Of a stretch of 34,237 nucleotides of DNA, positions 7,116 through 16,086 are shown piece by piece (the stretch's first letter is position 1; every line of letters begins with the position of its first letter). The translations under genes and the position numbers were made by a program. This stretch comes from Ignisphaera sp. (GTDB lineage: Archaea; Thermoproteota; Thermoprotei_A; Sulfolobales; Ignisphaeraceae): contig JAJHQM010000009.1 in the NCBI GenBank assembly GCA_020833345.1, positions 1 through 34,237 on the forward strand, given 5' to 3'. The notes beneath the pieces were generated by a model that saw only the letters and a list, made by a program, of their open reading frames with translations, made no database searches and was not told where the DNA came from.

Positions 7116-7772
7116 TTAAGGTAATGTTAGAACATATATTACCTTATTTGGTATGCTGCTTGCATCAATATTTAATTGATTTGTTTCTACTTTTCTATAC
7201 TCCCAATCATCAGGTTTTAATGAGAGAAAATCTTCTACTGGTCTTAGGGGAAGGTTAAGACCTTTTACCCAGTAATGCATTGGTATCACAGTTTTTGGCT
7301 TTAAAACTTCTATTACGCTCCATGCTGATCTGTGGTCAATGGTATAGGTCCCGCCAACAGGTATCATTAATATGTCTATACTTCCAAAGTTCTTGCTATA
7401 CTTTTCATTTAGTTCATGTCCTAAATCTCCTAGGTGTACAAATGCAATATTATCAACCACTATTTTGTAAAGTGATGTCCTACCTCTTCTTCTACCCCTT
7501 TCCCTATCGTGATACGCTTCAACACCTTTTATGTGGATATCATCCAAGGTCTTTTCTCCTATAAACATTGAAAGGATTTGAGCATTAGGCTTAGCAACAA
7601 TAGCATAGGCATTGTGATCGAAATGCTCATGCGTTATTAAAACAATATCAGCTTGAACTCGTGGTGGTTTTAAACCTATGCTAAAGCCATCGTGAGGGTC
7701 AATAACTATGACAGTACCTTTTGAAGTTACAACTTCAAAACATGCATGTCCATGCCACCTGATTAACACCAT
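7116..7772 (-). CDS. Metal-dependent hydrolase, metallo-beta-lactamase fold (UPF0173/UlaG-like)
   Basis: A 218-residue single-domain protein. It starts MVLIRWHGHACFEV, typical of the UPF0173/UlaG branch, and carries THEHFDHNAY (HxHxDH motif I). Further metal ligands appear in HLGDLGHEL, IDHRSAW and IPMHYW near the C-terminus. Family members are di-metal hydrolases; the relatives include ascorbate-6-phosphate lactonase, but the archaeal substrate is unknown. Length and all metal motifs are normal, so it should be active. The ATG start is the first codon of the conserved block. It is monocistronic, divergent from the UPF0147 gene; the 144-base gap holds AT-rich TATA-like sequence on both strands (7796-7816). 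Confidence 0.9.
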   Translation of the reverse strand: MVLIRWHGHACFEVVTSKGTVIVIDPHDGFSIGLKPPRVQADIVLITHEHFDHNAYAIVAKPNAQILSMFIGEKTLDDIHIKGVEAYHDRERGRRRGRTSLYKIVVDNIAFVHLGDLGHELNEKYSKNFGSIDILMIPVGGTYTIDHRSAWSVIEVLKPKTVIPMHYWVKGLNLPLRPVEDFLSLKPDDWEYRKVETNQLNIDASSIPNKVIYVLTLP

Positions 7773-7916
7773 GACTTGCCCGCCTCTTGCACTATAATTA
7801 TTATAATATTTTATAAACCTGTATGAATATGTATATTGAGTCTTTAAGGTAAGATGCTAACAATAGTCAAACCTATAAACTCGCAAACAAAAGCAAAGAA
7901 CTTAGAGGTGTGAGTT

Positions 7917-8249
7917 ATGGTTGCTGAGAGTGGTAGTCAAAGAGAGGCTGGCTCTAACATTCAGAAGAGATTTGATTCGCGATTGGCTCAATACGATAAT
8001 GAAGCAAAGATAAGACAGGCTTTAATGATCCTAAATAGGGTAATGAATGACCCATCAATTCCTAGGAATATTAGAAGAGCTGCTATGTTTGCAATACGAG
8101 CACTAAATGAGAGAAACCTTACGCCAGGTGTACGTGCAGCTAATGCTGTTGGAGTGCTAGATGAGGTAAGTCAAGATCCTAATATGCCTCTTCACGCTAG
8201 AACTCTCCTCTGGCAAGCAATATCTATTTTGGAAACAGTCAAGGATTAG
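7917..8249 (+). CDS. UPF0147 family protein
   Basis: A 110-residue protein that matches the archaeal UPF0147 family: an all-helical block of about 90 residues containing [20 protein letters not shown] and [20 protein letters not shown], with paired D-P-x-[IM]-P turns. The N-terminal 25 residues (rich in S, Q, E, R) are probably disordered. The ATG is preceded by GAGGTG about eight bases upstream, a strong ribosome binding site. The gene precedes the FAU-1 gene by about 20 bases, so they likely share a transcript. The biochemical role of UPF0147 is unknown; context with an RNA-binding protein is only suggestive. Confidence 0.93.
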   Translation: MVAESGSQREAGSNIQKRFDSRLAQYDNEAKIRQALMILNRVMNDPSIPRNIRRAAMFAIRALNERNLTPGVRAANAVGVLDEVSQDPNMPLHARTLLWQAISILETVKD

Positions 8250-8270
8250 CTACTTAGAGAGGTTTATGTG

Positions 8271-9725
8271 ATGTATTGCTATAGAGTTAGAGGTCCTTAT
8301 GCTACTGCATTAGCAAAAATAATACTTGATGCAGGATTTGATCTTGTTGACGTCTCTAGGAGCATCGCTGAGAGACTCAGAATAGAGGAAAAAGCTATTG
8401 CCATACCTCATGCAACTATTAAGGAAAGTGACGAAGATCCAAGTACATTAATAGTGATAGGGCATAGTGATGCTGTTAAAGCCTTGCTTGATGAGATAAC
8501 TTCAAGAATACCGTTTATAGTCACAGTCTATGAGGAGCTAGGACCCTACACTACTATAGCTGTTAGGGTAATGGGATACGATAGGCTAGGCAGATGCATA
8601 GGTAAAATTGGTGAAGATAGGGAGGTAGTAATACAGGACATCAAAGAGTGCGTTGAAGGAGCTATTGTGATAACACACATAGTCAAGCCCAGCCAGCGGC
8701 TTGGCAATGGTAAAGCCATAACCTTGCCTGGCATAGCTGTGCTCAAGGATACCCTAGTACTGCTAGACGATAAAGAGGGTAAAGTGTTCTTTAGTGAGCA
8801 TATACGGGATTATGAGAGAAAATCCCTATTAAGCTCGCTAGCAAGTCAGGCGGTAAGGCAAGGATTTAGTATAAGGTGGAGAAGTTCTGCTAAGTCAGCT
8901 CCGTTAGAGGTTATTGCTAAAGATCTCGAGGCAGCGATGGAAGAGTTAAGGAAACTGAGGAGTATGAGCGTAATAGAGCCTCGCATAATAAGTTTTGGTG
9001 AGACTATAGCCTTTATAACACTATCACGAGCCTCAAAAGAATATCTAGATATTGTAAGAAATACTGTTGTACCAACATCGCCCTATCACCATGTTTTCAG
9101 AACATGTAGAAAACACCTTGATGTGTGTGTTGAGCTCCTTGATCACATAGCATCAAAAACCTCTAGAGATTTACTTGAAAAGGAAATCAAAGAATTTGTA
9201 GTACGTAGCATTGTTGGTAAAGAAGTTATATTAAGGCATGAAATTCCAGGTAGGGGATACAGCGAAATAGGTCCTCTAACAATTTTAAAAGTCCTTGAAA
9301 CCGAGTTTGGATTAGCATTAGTGGGTAAGAGAATTATACAGAGAGACGGTATTTACAATGGGCTTGGTGTAGAGAAGAAGGCTGGTGATATAGCCCTCAC
9401 ACTAATACCTATAGATGAGTGGTTCATTGTTCACGCATACTTTGATAGAAATGGTTTAGAGAAGGGAATGTATATAAATATAAATACTCCTCCAGAGATA
9501 TGCCCAGCTAGCACCTTCATAAAATATTTGGACTTATTTGTTGATGTAGCTATAGTTAAAAACAATGTTAGAATTGTAGATTTAGAGCAGCTGGAAGAGG
9601 CTAGGAGGAAGGGATTAATAGGCGAGGACCTCGTCTATATTGCTGAGGAAACTATAAGAAAGGTTTTAACAATTATTGAGGTTATTCAGAAGATTCTAAA
9701 GGAATCTCAGTTTTTGGAGCAGTAG
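8271..9725 (+). CDS. fau-1: FAU-1 family RNA-binding protein / probable RNase E/G-like ribonuclease
   Basis: A protein of about 484 residues. The N-terminal two thirds is related to the S1-like/RNase E/G core of archaeal FAU-1. The C-terminus is a DUF402 domain, recognisable as YININTPPEI, then LDLFVDVAIV, then IVDLEQLEEARRKGLIGEDL. FAU-1 homologues bind AU-rich RNA and have been linked to 5S rRNA maturation; that is family knowledge, not seen here. The ATG at 8271 is preferred because GAGAGGT lies seven bases before it; an in-frame GTG sits one codon earlier. Its last 44 bases overlap antisense with the 3' end of the AbrB-PhoU gene, so the two transcripts could pair. Confidence 0.88.
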   Translation: MYCYRVRGPYATALAKIILDAGFDLVDVSRSIAERLRIEEKAIAIPHATIKESDEDPSTLIVIGHSDAVKALLDEITSRIPFIVTVYEELGPYTTIAVRVMGYDRLGRCIGKIGEDREVVIQDIKECVEGAIVITHIVKPSQRLGNGKAITLPGIAVLKDTLVLLDDKEGKVFFSEHIRDYERKSLLSSLASQAVRQGFSIRWRSSAKSAPLEVIAKDLEAAMEELRKLRSMSVIEPRIISFGETIAFITLSRASKEYLDIVRNTVVPTSPYHHVFRTCRKHLDVCVELLDHIASKTSRDLLEKEIKEFVVRSIVGKEVILRHEIPGRGYSEIGPLTILKVLETEFGLALVGKRIIQRDGIYNGLGVEKKAGDIALTLIPIDEWFIVHAYFDRNGLEKGMYININTPPEICPASTFIKYLDLFVDVAIVKNNVRIVDLEQLEEARRKGLIGEDLVYIAEETIRKVLTIIEVIQKILKESQFLEQ

Positions 9726-10704
9726 TCTCAAGTTTTCCAACAGACAGTAAGGCTCTGTTCGTGGCAACTTCAGCTATTTCAGCAGCTTCATAAATAGCTA
9801 CAATAGCTTCGTGAGCTATTGCTAAAACTCCCGGTATATCAAGACACGGTGAAACACTACTTAATACCTCTTTTGCTAGCTCTTCTCTGCTTATGAGAGT
9901 TTTCATAGTTAATGTCAGGTTCTGATTCATCAAGGAGTTTATAGCTTTTGATACATATGATGAGACTTTTGAAAACATGTCTTTAAATATAGTTTTACAT
10001 TTTTCACTAGTGTGGAATGTGTCAAAGCCTATTTTCAGTAGAGTTGTTGAGGCTCTATCTAACGTATCACCTATGTGTTCAAGACTTTTTATGACAATAG
10101 AGTTGTCAATTGCCTGCGAGGGGTCTCTAAAAGCTGTTCTCTTTATAGTTCTCATGCCTAAGAAATGTAACCTATCTAAATCATCATCAAGCTTAAGCAC
10201 TTCTTCAAGTTTCTTTCTATCACCCGTAATAAAGTAATCTATTATCATGTCAAACATCATTGAAAGTGTAGCTCTCATAGCATTGATTACTTCATTTAGA
10301 TCCGTATTAAATTCATCTACAGAGATTTTGACTTTAAATGCAGGTCCCTCCATACCTATAGCTCCTGGAAGTCTTGTAGCAATTTTTTGAAAAGCTGTTC
10401 TAGCAGCATCCTTTCCTTCATCAATTGTTATGGTATCGAAACCCTCAATGTAACTTGCTATCATTAGTCTTGAGAGTACTTCTACATCTTCATGCTTTAT
10501 CTTTATCATTTGAGTTATTTTTGGATGGACTGTTGATAAAGGTTTTACAAGAAGATACCCTGGACCCAGTGACACTTCAACACTTGAACCTACGCCTACC
10601 CCTATTATTGGTAACCACTCTTTTGGTATTGTAACACCTATACTTCTTTCACCAATCCTAATTACCTTCCTTACACTTGTGAAAACAGCTTTCATCAGTG
10701 ACAC
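9682..10704 (-). CDS. PhoU-family regulator with N-terminal AbrB-like DNA-binding domain
   Basis: A 340-residue fusion. Residues about 8-55 form an AbrB/SpoVT swapped-hairpin domain (VIRIGERSIGVTIPKEWLPI, then SVEVSLGPGYLLVKPL). The remainder (about 80-330) is two PhoU-like three-helix bundles, with EHIGDTLDRA in the first and a mirrored helix pair in the second. This architecture is common in archaea and is thought to regulate phosphate or metal uptake genes. The GTG start sits six bases after AGGT; an ATG three codons later is the alternative. A TATA-like TATATAGTAT at 10742-10751 lies about 40 bases upstream. No phosphate transporter is nearby, so the target is unknown. Confidence 0.9.
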   Translation of the reverse strand: MSLMKAVFTSVRKVIRIGERSIGVTIPKEWLPIIGVGVGSSVEVSLGPGYLLVKPLSTVHPKITQMIKIKHEDVEVLSRLMIASYIEGFDTITIDEGKDAARTAFQKIATRLPGAIGMEGPAFKVKISVDEFNTDLNEVINAMRATLSMMFDMIIDYFITGDRKKLEEVLKLDDDLDRLHFLGMRTIKRTAFRDPSQAIDNSIVIKSLEHIGDTLDRASTTLLKIGFDTFHTSEKCKTIFKDMFSKVSSYVSKAINSLMNQNLTLTMKTLISREELAKEVLSSVSPCLDIPGVLAIAHEAIVAIYEAAEIAEVATNRALLSVGKLETTAPKTEIPLESSE

Positions 10705-10741
10705 ACTCTTACCTTTGAGTATAACACATTCGTACCTCGCA

Positions 10742-10751
10742 TACTATATAT
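10742..10751 (-). promoter_or_regulatory. TATA-like promoter of the AbrB-PhoU gene
   Basis: TATATAGTAT on the minus strand, about 40 bases before the GTG start. The expected transcription start lies near 10720. The plus-strand apgM promoter probably lies in the same gap, with ACTATAAAC near 10817-10825. Confidence 0.4.
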
Positions 10752-10880
10752 CAATCTAGCTTAAAATTCTTTTATACTGTATATAACAGTTATGCTCTTT
10801 GATTCTCAAGAGCAAGACTATAAACCAATGATAAAACTTATCTGCCTAATCTTTAAGGAACCTTTTTCGGTGATACGACT

Positions 10881-12161
10881 TTGAAAGTAATACTGCTTGT
10901 TTTAGATGGTGTAGCCGATAGCTTGAAACGCAGACCCACATCTCTTGAGATAGCAAGAACTCCAGGTTTAGATAAACTAGCTCAAGAAGCTGTTGGAGGC
11001 TGCTTTTATCCAATAGATAGTGAAACAGCTCCGGAAAGCGATGCAGCTGTTTTTTCAATTCTTGGTTATGATCCGAAAAGCATTAATGTTGGTAGAGGGC
11101 TTTTAGAAGCTCTTGGCATAGGTGTAGACATTAGAGAGAGTTTTGAAGTTGCGTTTAGAGCTAACTTTGCTACAATTGATTACAAAAGTAAGAAAATTGT
11201 TGATAGGAGAGTTGGCAGAAGTCTTTCATCTAATGAGGCTAAAGAGCTTGCGAAAAGCTTAGATGGTATGAAGCTACACCGCTATGGCGGTTATGTAAGA
11301 GTTTTTGCAAGCATAGGTCATCGAGCTGTTGTAATTATTGGTAGCATTGAAAAAAGACTCTCAGCTAATGTTTCAAATACAGATCCTGCTTATGGGCGCG
11401 TGGGTAGGGTATCCATAGCTTTAAATAAGTTTGAGCCTTACATAGCTAATTGCATTCCCTTAGATGATACAGAGGAGGCTAGAGTAACATGCGAACTTGT
11501 TAACGAATTCACAGAGAAGGCTATTGAGGTTCTCGAAAACCATACAGTGAACATTATTAGAGCTCAGAAAGGTCTTCCAAAGGCTAACGCAGTTCTTCTC
11601 AGAGATGCAGAAGATAGGTATCCAAACATTAAGTCCGTCTCTCAACTATATGGCTTACAATTTGGTATTGTTGCTGAAATGCCTGTGGAAAAGGGTATTG
11701 GCAAGCTACTAGGCATGAAGGTAGCCGAAGTACTTCCTCCAACAGGTGATACAAAAAAAGATTTGCAAGAGAGGCTAAAGGCAACACTTGAGCTCTTAAA
11801 GACTGTAGACGTTGTGTATGTTCATTTAAAGGGTCCTGATGAACCCGGTCACGATGGAGATAAAATTAGAAAGGTTAAATCTATAGAGGACATAGATGAG
11901 CTCTATGTACAACCATTACTTAATGCTGTGGATCTCAGTAATATAGCTATCATTGTTACAGCAGACCACGCCACTCCTCCAGAATTTAAAGCACATACAA
12001 GTGACCCGGTACCAGTGATAATCTCCTATAAAGGTCTTGAAAAATTTGATGGGTTTGCAAGGTTTACAGAAGCAGAGTGTTGCAGCAAGGGCTCTCTGGC
12101 AATACTCCCACACGGCCATACAATGCTCAAGAAGGTTTTTATGCTATTAAAGTTACTCTAG
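10881..12161 (+). CDS. apgM: 2,3-bisphosphoglycerate-independent phosphoglycerate mutase, archaeal type
   Basis: A 426-residue enzyme that interconverts 3- and 2-phosphoglycerate in glycolysis and gluconeogenesis. It belongs to the alkaline phosphatase superfamily. Metal-site segments are visible: VLDGVAD at the start, ETAPESDAAVFSILGYDP with the nucleophilic Ser region, NTDPAYGRVGR, GPDEPGHDGD, TADHATPPEFKAHTSDPVP and the late LPHGHT. Length is right for archaeal ApgM (about 400-430). The start is TTG, seven bases after GGTGA (10869-10873), and the conserved KVILLVLDG block begins at once, so no other start fits. A box C/D RNA begins 8 bases after its stop, followed by a sugar kinase gene, so a shared transcript of central carbon genes is plausible. 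Confidence 0.96.
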   Translation: MKVILLVLDGVADSLKRRPTSLEIARTPGLDKLAQEAVGGCFYPIDSETAPESDAAVFSILGYDPKSINVGRGLLEALGIGVDIRESFEVAFRANFATIDYKSKKIVDRRVGRSLSSNEAKELAKSLDGMKLHRYGGYVRVFASIGHRAVVIIGSIEKRLSANVSNTDPAYGRVGRVSIALNKFEPYIANCIPLDDTEEARVTCELVNEFTEKAIEVLENHTVNIIRAQKGLPKANAVLLRDAEDRYPNIKSVSQLYGLQFGIVAEMPVEKGIGKLLGMKVAEVLPPTGDTKKDLQERLKATLELLKTVDVVYVHLKGPDEPGHDGDKIRKVKSIEDIDELYVQPLLNAVDLSNIAIIVTADHATPPEFKAHTSDPVPVIISYKGLEKFDGFARFTEAECCSKGSLAILPHGHTMLKKVFMLLKLL

Positions 12162-12165
12162 CTTT

Positions 12166-12222
12166 TTAGTGATGTATGCACCTCCTAACTGATATGATGA
12201 TGTACGGTAAGAGTTCTGACAT
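12166..12222 (+). ncRNA. Box C/D 2'-O-methylation guide RNA in the apgM-kinase gap
   Basis: On the plus strand: C GTGATGT (12169-12175), guide ATGCACCTCCTAA (13 bases), D' CTGA (12189-12192), spacer TATG, C' ATGATGT (12197-12203), guide ACGGTAAGAGTT (12 bases), D CTGA (12216-12219). Both D boxes are exact, both C boxes differ from RTGATGA by one base, and all spacings are the archaeal standard. The C box starts 8 bases after the apgM stop and the D box ends 18 bases before the kinase start, so it may be processed from a transcript of those genes. The N+5 rule predicts a C (D guide) and a G (D' guide) as methylation sites; targets not identified. Confidence 0.82.
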
Positions 12223-12237
12223 GCATGGTGCGGTAGT

Positions 12238-13242
12238 GTGAAGGAGTACTACATTGGTATAGATATAGGTGGTACTTGGATTAGAATAGCTGTTGCCTCT
12301 AAAGATGGTGTAATAATTGATAGAGTTGCTATGAGAACTCCCAGAGAAGGAGACAGGTATACAATAGCGAATCTGATTACAGAGACTATAAGAGCCTCCT
12401 TCAGTAAGTATCTAGAGTACGTAAAGGCGATAGGTATTGGAACGGCAGGCCCCATGGATTTAGCCACAGGTGTTGTAATAAACGCTCCAAATATACCTAT
12501 ACATTCATTTGAAGCTGCTAGACCTATTCAAGATACTCTTAAAAAGCCTGTGATAATGGCTAATGACTGTGTGGCAGCAGTATGGGGTGAGAAGCTATTT
12601 GGATTAGGAAGAGGATATGAGAATATTGTGTATATAACCATTAGTACAGGTATTGGAGGAGGGATGATAGTTAATGATCTTTTGTTATTGGGCAAGATGG
12701 GAAACGCTCATGAGATAGGTCATATGGTTATAGATATTAAAGGCAAGATGAAATGTGGTTGTGGTGGATATGGACATTGGGAAGCTTATGCTGGTGGTGC
12801 TAACATTCCCAAGTTTGCATCCCTACTATTAGAAGAGTGGGCTCTTAGTAGCGAGGAGAAGGAGTCGCATGTCTATAGAGTGCATAAGGAGGGTTTGCTA
12901 ACTTCTGAGCTTTTATACACAGCAGCTAAAAGTGGAGATAAGCTAGCGCTTAAGATAATTAATGAGATTAACAGGTACAATGTGGCTGGCTTTGAAAATG
13001 TAATAAATCTTTATGACCCAGAAATAATTACAGTAGGCGGTTCAGTAGCACTGCAAAACAAAGAGCTTGTAATTGATAAGATTAGGGAGGGTCTCAAAAA
13101 GTCTTCAGGTGTTGTCACACCTGTACCCAGACTAGAGCCTACGCCTTTTGAAAGGGATGCAGTTCTTATGGGAGCAATAGCTTTGGCAGCAAAACCGCCG
13201 CAAAACCTTATAAAAGCATTAAAGTATCTTCAAATACCATAG
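12238..13242 (+). CDS. ROK family sugar kinase, probable ATP-dependent glucokinase/hexokinase
   Basis: A 334-residue ROK protein. The phosphate-binding loop DIGGTWIRIA opens the protein. The sugar-binding segment IGTAGPMDLATGVVINAPNI and the catalytic Asp region IMANDCVAAVWGE follow. The second ATP segment is ITISTGIGGGMI. The zinc module of ROK kinases is intact as GHMVID followed by CGCGGYGHWE. No DNA-binding domain is attached, so it is an enzyme and not a repressor. Archaeal relatives phosphorylate glucose and other hexoses with ATP. The start is GTG with GGTG seven bases upstream. It follows apgM and the guide RNA on the same strand, consistent with a glycolytic role. Exact sugar specificity cannot be read. 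Confidence 0.93.
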   Translation: MKEYYIGIDIGGTWIRIAVASKDGVIIDRVAMRTPREGDRYTIANLITETIRASFSKYLEYVKAIGIGTAGPMDLATGVVINAPNIPIHSFEAARPIQDTLKKPVIMANDCVAAVWGEKLFGLGRGYENIVYITISTGIGGGMIVNDLLLLGKMGNAHEIGHMVIDIKGKMKCGCGGYGHWEAYAGGANIPKFASLLLEEWALSSEEKESHVYRVHKEGLLTSELLYTAAKSGDKLALKIINEINRYNVAGFENVINLYDPEIITVGGSVALQNKELVIDKIREGLKKSSGVVTPVPRLEPTPFERDAVLMGAIALAAKPPQNLIKALKYLQIP

Positions 13243-13313
13243 CTTCAAATAGTTAATTAATTATTATAGTAATTTATGTTAATGTAACTTCTCGTAGTGA
13301 GGATATAAGCATA

Positions 13314-14036
13314 TTATAAAGAGCTCCAAATAACTTTACTTACGTCTTCAGAATTCTCAATACTATTAATAATCATCGATATAACACTCCATGTTTCCAA
13401 GGGAGCGGGGTAAAGGGATATCTTACTATTGAAGAGCTTTAGAGTACTTTCTTCAAAATCTCCATGTTGAAATCCTCCTACAGCAATACACACAACTTCA
13501 TTCCTCATCATTTTTCCCGCAATGAGCTTGCCAAAGTCCTTGGGTTTTAAAAGCGATCCTTTTTCATGCATTAGAATAGCTACTGTACAGTCTATCTTCT
13601 CCAAAAGGTGTTTCAAAGACAGGTTTTCTATCCATAGTAATGGTTTTGGAGAATTTGGAGGAGTGGAACCTAATAACAAGAGCTGTTCCATAAGACCAAC
13701 AAATCTATTGTAATTTCTTGGGATTTTAGTCTTGGGATTCACAAAAATTACTTTATCCCCAATAGTGTGTATGTATAATCTTAGTAGACCAGCAATATTC
13801 AGAAGGCTAGATAATGATAGCAACATTGCTATGTGAACAATGTCAGGCCTTCCCCGCTTAAACCATTTATCTAATCTTCTCATAGCTTTATAGTGAATTG
13901 AAATGTCTAAAAGAATTTCATTGGGTTTCTTCTTTTTCCGCATGGCATCAGCGATTATGCAAGGCTCTTTTTCGATTTCCCTAGGTACAAGTTCTAATCC
14001 AGCTTCAGCTATTATTAAATGCAATGGTGATGTCAA
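13314..14036 (-). CDS. nep1: Nep1/Emg1 rRNA pseudouridine N1-methyltransferase (SPOUT)
   Basis: A 240-residue SPOUT methyltransferase. Near the start, LHLIIAEAGLELVPREI is typical of Nep1. The block KKKPNEILLDISIHYKAMRR, then RGRPDIVHIAMLLSLSS and IPRNYNRFVGLMEQLLL are strong family hallmarks. The C-terminal SAM-binding knot reads VCIAVGGFQHGDFEES. Nep1 methylates a pseudouridine in helix 35 of 16S rRNA and assists small subunit assembly. The start appears to be TTG at 14036, since the conserved block begins four codons later and no ATG or GTG is available in frame. It is followed convergently by the kinase gene after about 70 bases of AT-rich sequence. Confidence 0.95.
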   Translation of the reverse strand: MTSPLHLIIAEAGLELVPREIEKEPCIIADAMRKKKKPNEILLDISIHYKAMRRLDKWFKRGRPDIVHIAMLLSLSSLLNIAGLLRLYIHTIGDKVIFVNPKTKIPRNYNRFVGLMEQLLLLGSTPPNSPKPLLWIENLSLKHLLEKIDCTVAILMHEKGSLLKPKDFGKLIAGKMMRNEVVCIAVGGFQHGDFEESTLKLFNSKISLYPAPLETWSVISMIINSIENSEDVSKVIWSSL

Positions 14037-14204
14037 GTCTCTTCACAGGAAGTTGTGTGTTTATCTATGAAAGAACCTTACGTAGATTAAAACTATTATT
14101 AGGCATGGTCTTAAATGCAGTAAAAGTACTTGTTCTTACGATTTTCTGTGTCAGGGTTTGCTATAGAATGGAGCATGTTAAGTTACATTAATAAACCTAG
14201 GGAA

Positions 14205-14717
14205 TTACAATACCTCTAGTTCAAGGACTCTTTTCGCCTTCTCAATGACAGTATACACCAATTTAATTACTGTTCTTAGCTCTTCATCACTAAGCTGAAG
14301 ATTTGAAGCCTCAATTTTGCTAGCAGGAATATATAGCCAGGTTTTAGTAGTGTATGGAATACCATATTGTGACCTTGCTGATACATAGCCGTACATTATC
14401 CAGCCATTGCTGCATCTAATTCTCAAATTGAATAAGGATTCCAAGACATCACTAGTAGAGTGGCCAAGCTTTTGGATTGCGTCAAGATTTGCTGTGATTT
14501 CCATAATAACTTCACCAATGAGTTCAGCAAGTTCTTGCGGCATGTTTTCTGAGGGTAGAGCAATAAGGTGAATTGTTATGAGTGGGTATTGCAGTGGGTT
14601 GTAGTCTGTGTATATTGCTATACCATCACAGTTTTTTTCTAAGCACTCTAAGCAAGCCTTAACAATGGTGTCATTTGCGATGTTGCATATTTGAACTCTT
14701 TCCTTTTGCTTAGCCAT
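14205..14717 (-). CDS. Unknown archaeal protein, alpha/beta fold
   Basis: A 170-residue protein starting MAKQKERVQICNIANDTIVK. The ATG at 14717 is chosen because a strong GGAGGT lies six bases upstream; the longer ORF reaching 14759 would run through this ribosome binding site. The sequence shows helices and strands in turn, with VKACLECLEKNCDGIAIYTD (four cysteines in the first 50 residues), then an LITIHLIALPSENMPQ strand-turn. Two long helices follow, ending KRVLELEVL. The first CxxC and a further Cys could bind a metal. No family recognised. It lies upstream of nep1 on the same strand but with 168 bases between, so separate promoters are likely. Confidence 0.75.
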   Translation of the reverse strand: MAKQKERVQICNIANDTIVKACLECLEKNCDGIAIYTDYNPLQYPLITIHLIALPSENMPQELAELIGEVIMEITANLDAIQKLGHSTSDVLESLFNLRIRCSNGWIMYGYVSARSQYGIPYTTKTWLYIPASKIEASNLQLSDEELRTVIKLVYTVIEKAKRVLELEVL

Positions 14718-14869
14718 AGCATTACCTCCCCGTCCACAACACAAGTATAGTACTAGCATATAATTGTTTTAAATCTTTTAGTTCAGTACACTCTTTAAAC
14801 TTAGAAATCCGATTGCAAAGTTTGCTTTAAATATCCCCTTAAATCAACTCGCTTTTTCAGGCTCTGAAA

Positions 14870-15931
14870 ATGCCCACATGCAATAGAAGTGGCATTGTTG
14901 GTTGGGGTGTTTACATACCTAAGTATAGGTTGAGAGCTGATGATATAATTGACATGTGGGGACTTGATTATGACTCTGCTACAAGTATTTGGATTGAGGA
15001 AAAAGCCGTTGGTAACGTCGATGAGGATGCTGTGACTATTGGGTACCAAGCCTCTGTGTATGCCTTAATGCGGGCTGGCATACCCCCATCAAAAATTGAC
15101 GCTGTTTACTTTGGTACAGAGAGTAAGCCTTATGCTGTAAAACCTAGCGCTACCATAGTTGCTGACGCATTAGGAATAAAGCCAAAGAAAACAGCTGCGG
15201 ATTTAGAGTTTGCATGCAAGGCTGGAACTGAGGCAATTAGGCTAGGGATTACCCATGTAGAGAGCCAGCTTGCAAGCTACATCTTAGCAATAGGTGCTGA
15301 TACAGCTCAGGGCAGCCCAGGCGACGCCTTAGACCTTACTGTAAGTAGTGGTGGTGCAGCATATGTAATAGGAAGTAAAAGTGAGGCAGTAGCATATTTC
15401 GAAGGCTTTGCATCATATGTTACAGATACGCCAGATTTTTGGCGTAGAGACGGAGTACCATATCCCATGCATGGAGAGGGGTTCACAGCTGAGCCAGCAT
15501 ATTTTCACCACATTGTATCAGCAGCAAAGTTGCTAATGGAGGAGCTAAGTCTTAAACCATCAGATTTTGACTATGCAGTGTTTCACCAACCTAATGGCAG
15601 GTTTCCGCTAAAGGTAGCTTTAATGCTGGGAATACCTAAGGAAAAAGTGTTGCCAGGTATTGTAGCACCGTATATAGGTAACACGTATAACGGTGCAATG
15701 CTAATAGGATTGGCAAAGATACTAGAAAATGCTAAGCCAGGAGTTAGAATACTAGCAGTATCCTATGGTAGTGGAGCAGGAAGTGATGCTTTTAGCATAG
15801 TTGTTACAGATAAAATACTTGATGTGGTGAATAAAGCCCCTCCAGTAGAATACATGTTGAAGAGAAGGGCATTCATTAACTATGGAGAGTACATGAAAAT
15901 GAGAAATATATTAAAGAGGTATAGGCTTTAG
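14870..15931 (+). CDS. Hydroxymethylglutaryl-CoA synthase (archaeal mevalonate pathway)
   Basis: A 353-residue thiolase-fold enzyme that condenses acetyl-CoA and acetoacetyl-CoA to HMG-CoA, the entry to archaeal membrane lipids. The start reads [15 protein letters not shown]. The catalytic residues are in place: Glu in [14 protein letters not shown], Cys in [11 protein letters not shown] and His in [10 protein letters not shown]. The C-terminal [15 protein letters not shown] and [14 protein letters not shown] close the fold. Length is standard for archaeal HMGS. The ATG start has a TATA-like CTTTAAATA about 45 bases upstream. Unlike many archaea, no thiolase or DUF35 gene follows directly; both neighbours downstream are on the other strand. 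Confidence 0.96.
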   Translation: MPTCNRSGIVGWGVYIPKYRLRADDIIDMWGLDYDSATSIWIEEKAVGNVDEDAVTIGYQASVYALMRAGIPPSKIDAVYFGTESKPYAVKPSATIVADALGIKPKKTAADLEFACKAGTEAIRLGITHVESQLASYILAIGADTAQGSPGDALDLTVSSGGAAYVIGSKSEAVAYFEGFASYVTDTPDFWRRDGVPYPMHGEGFTAEPAYFHHIVSAAKLLMEELSLKPSDFDYAVFHQPNGRFPLKVALMLGIPKEKVLPGIVAPYIGNTYNGAMLIGLAKILENAKPGVRILAVSYGSGAGSDAFSIVVTDKILDVVNKAPPVEYMLKRRAFINYGEYMKMRNILKRYRL

Positions 15932-16086
15932 TCACAGCTGTAATTTTCTAAACATATGTTTAATTTTTTAGCTAACGAACATAAATTCTCAACTCCAATA
16001 AGGGCTTTAGAGCCTCTTTCAGATCTCAAAATAGCTACTCTTCCAATTATCTTTATAGATGCTTTTTCACAACTACCAGAAGGCAT
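15928..16086 (-). CDS. Possible small protein in the gap after HMG-CoA synthase
   Basis: A 52-residue reading frame reads [20 protein letters not shown], then [20 protein letters not shown] and a Cys-containing end. The pattern of strand then helix and its lack of low-complexity sequence make it look protein-like. An in-frame stop lies just before the ATG, so it cannot be extended. It ends a few bases into the HMG-CoA synthase stop region and lies 76 bases after the 16163-16603 gene on the same strand, so it could share that transcript. No family recognised and no ribosome binding site stands out. It may be chance. Confidence 0.35.
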   Translation of the reverse strand: MPSGSCEKASIKIIGRVAILRSERGSKALIGVENLCSLAKKLNICLENYSCD

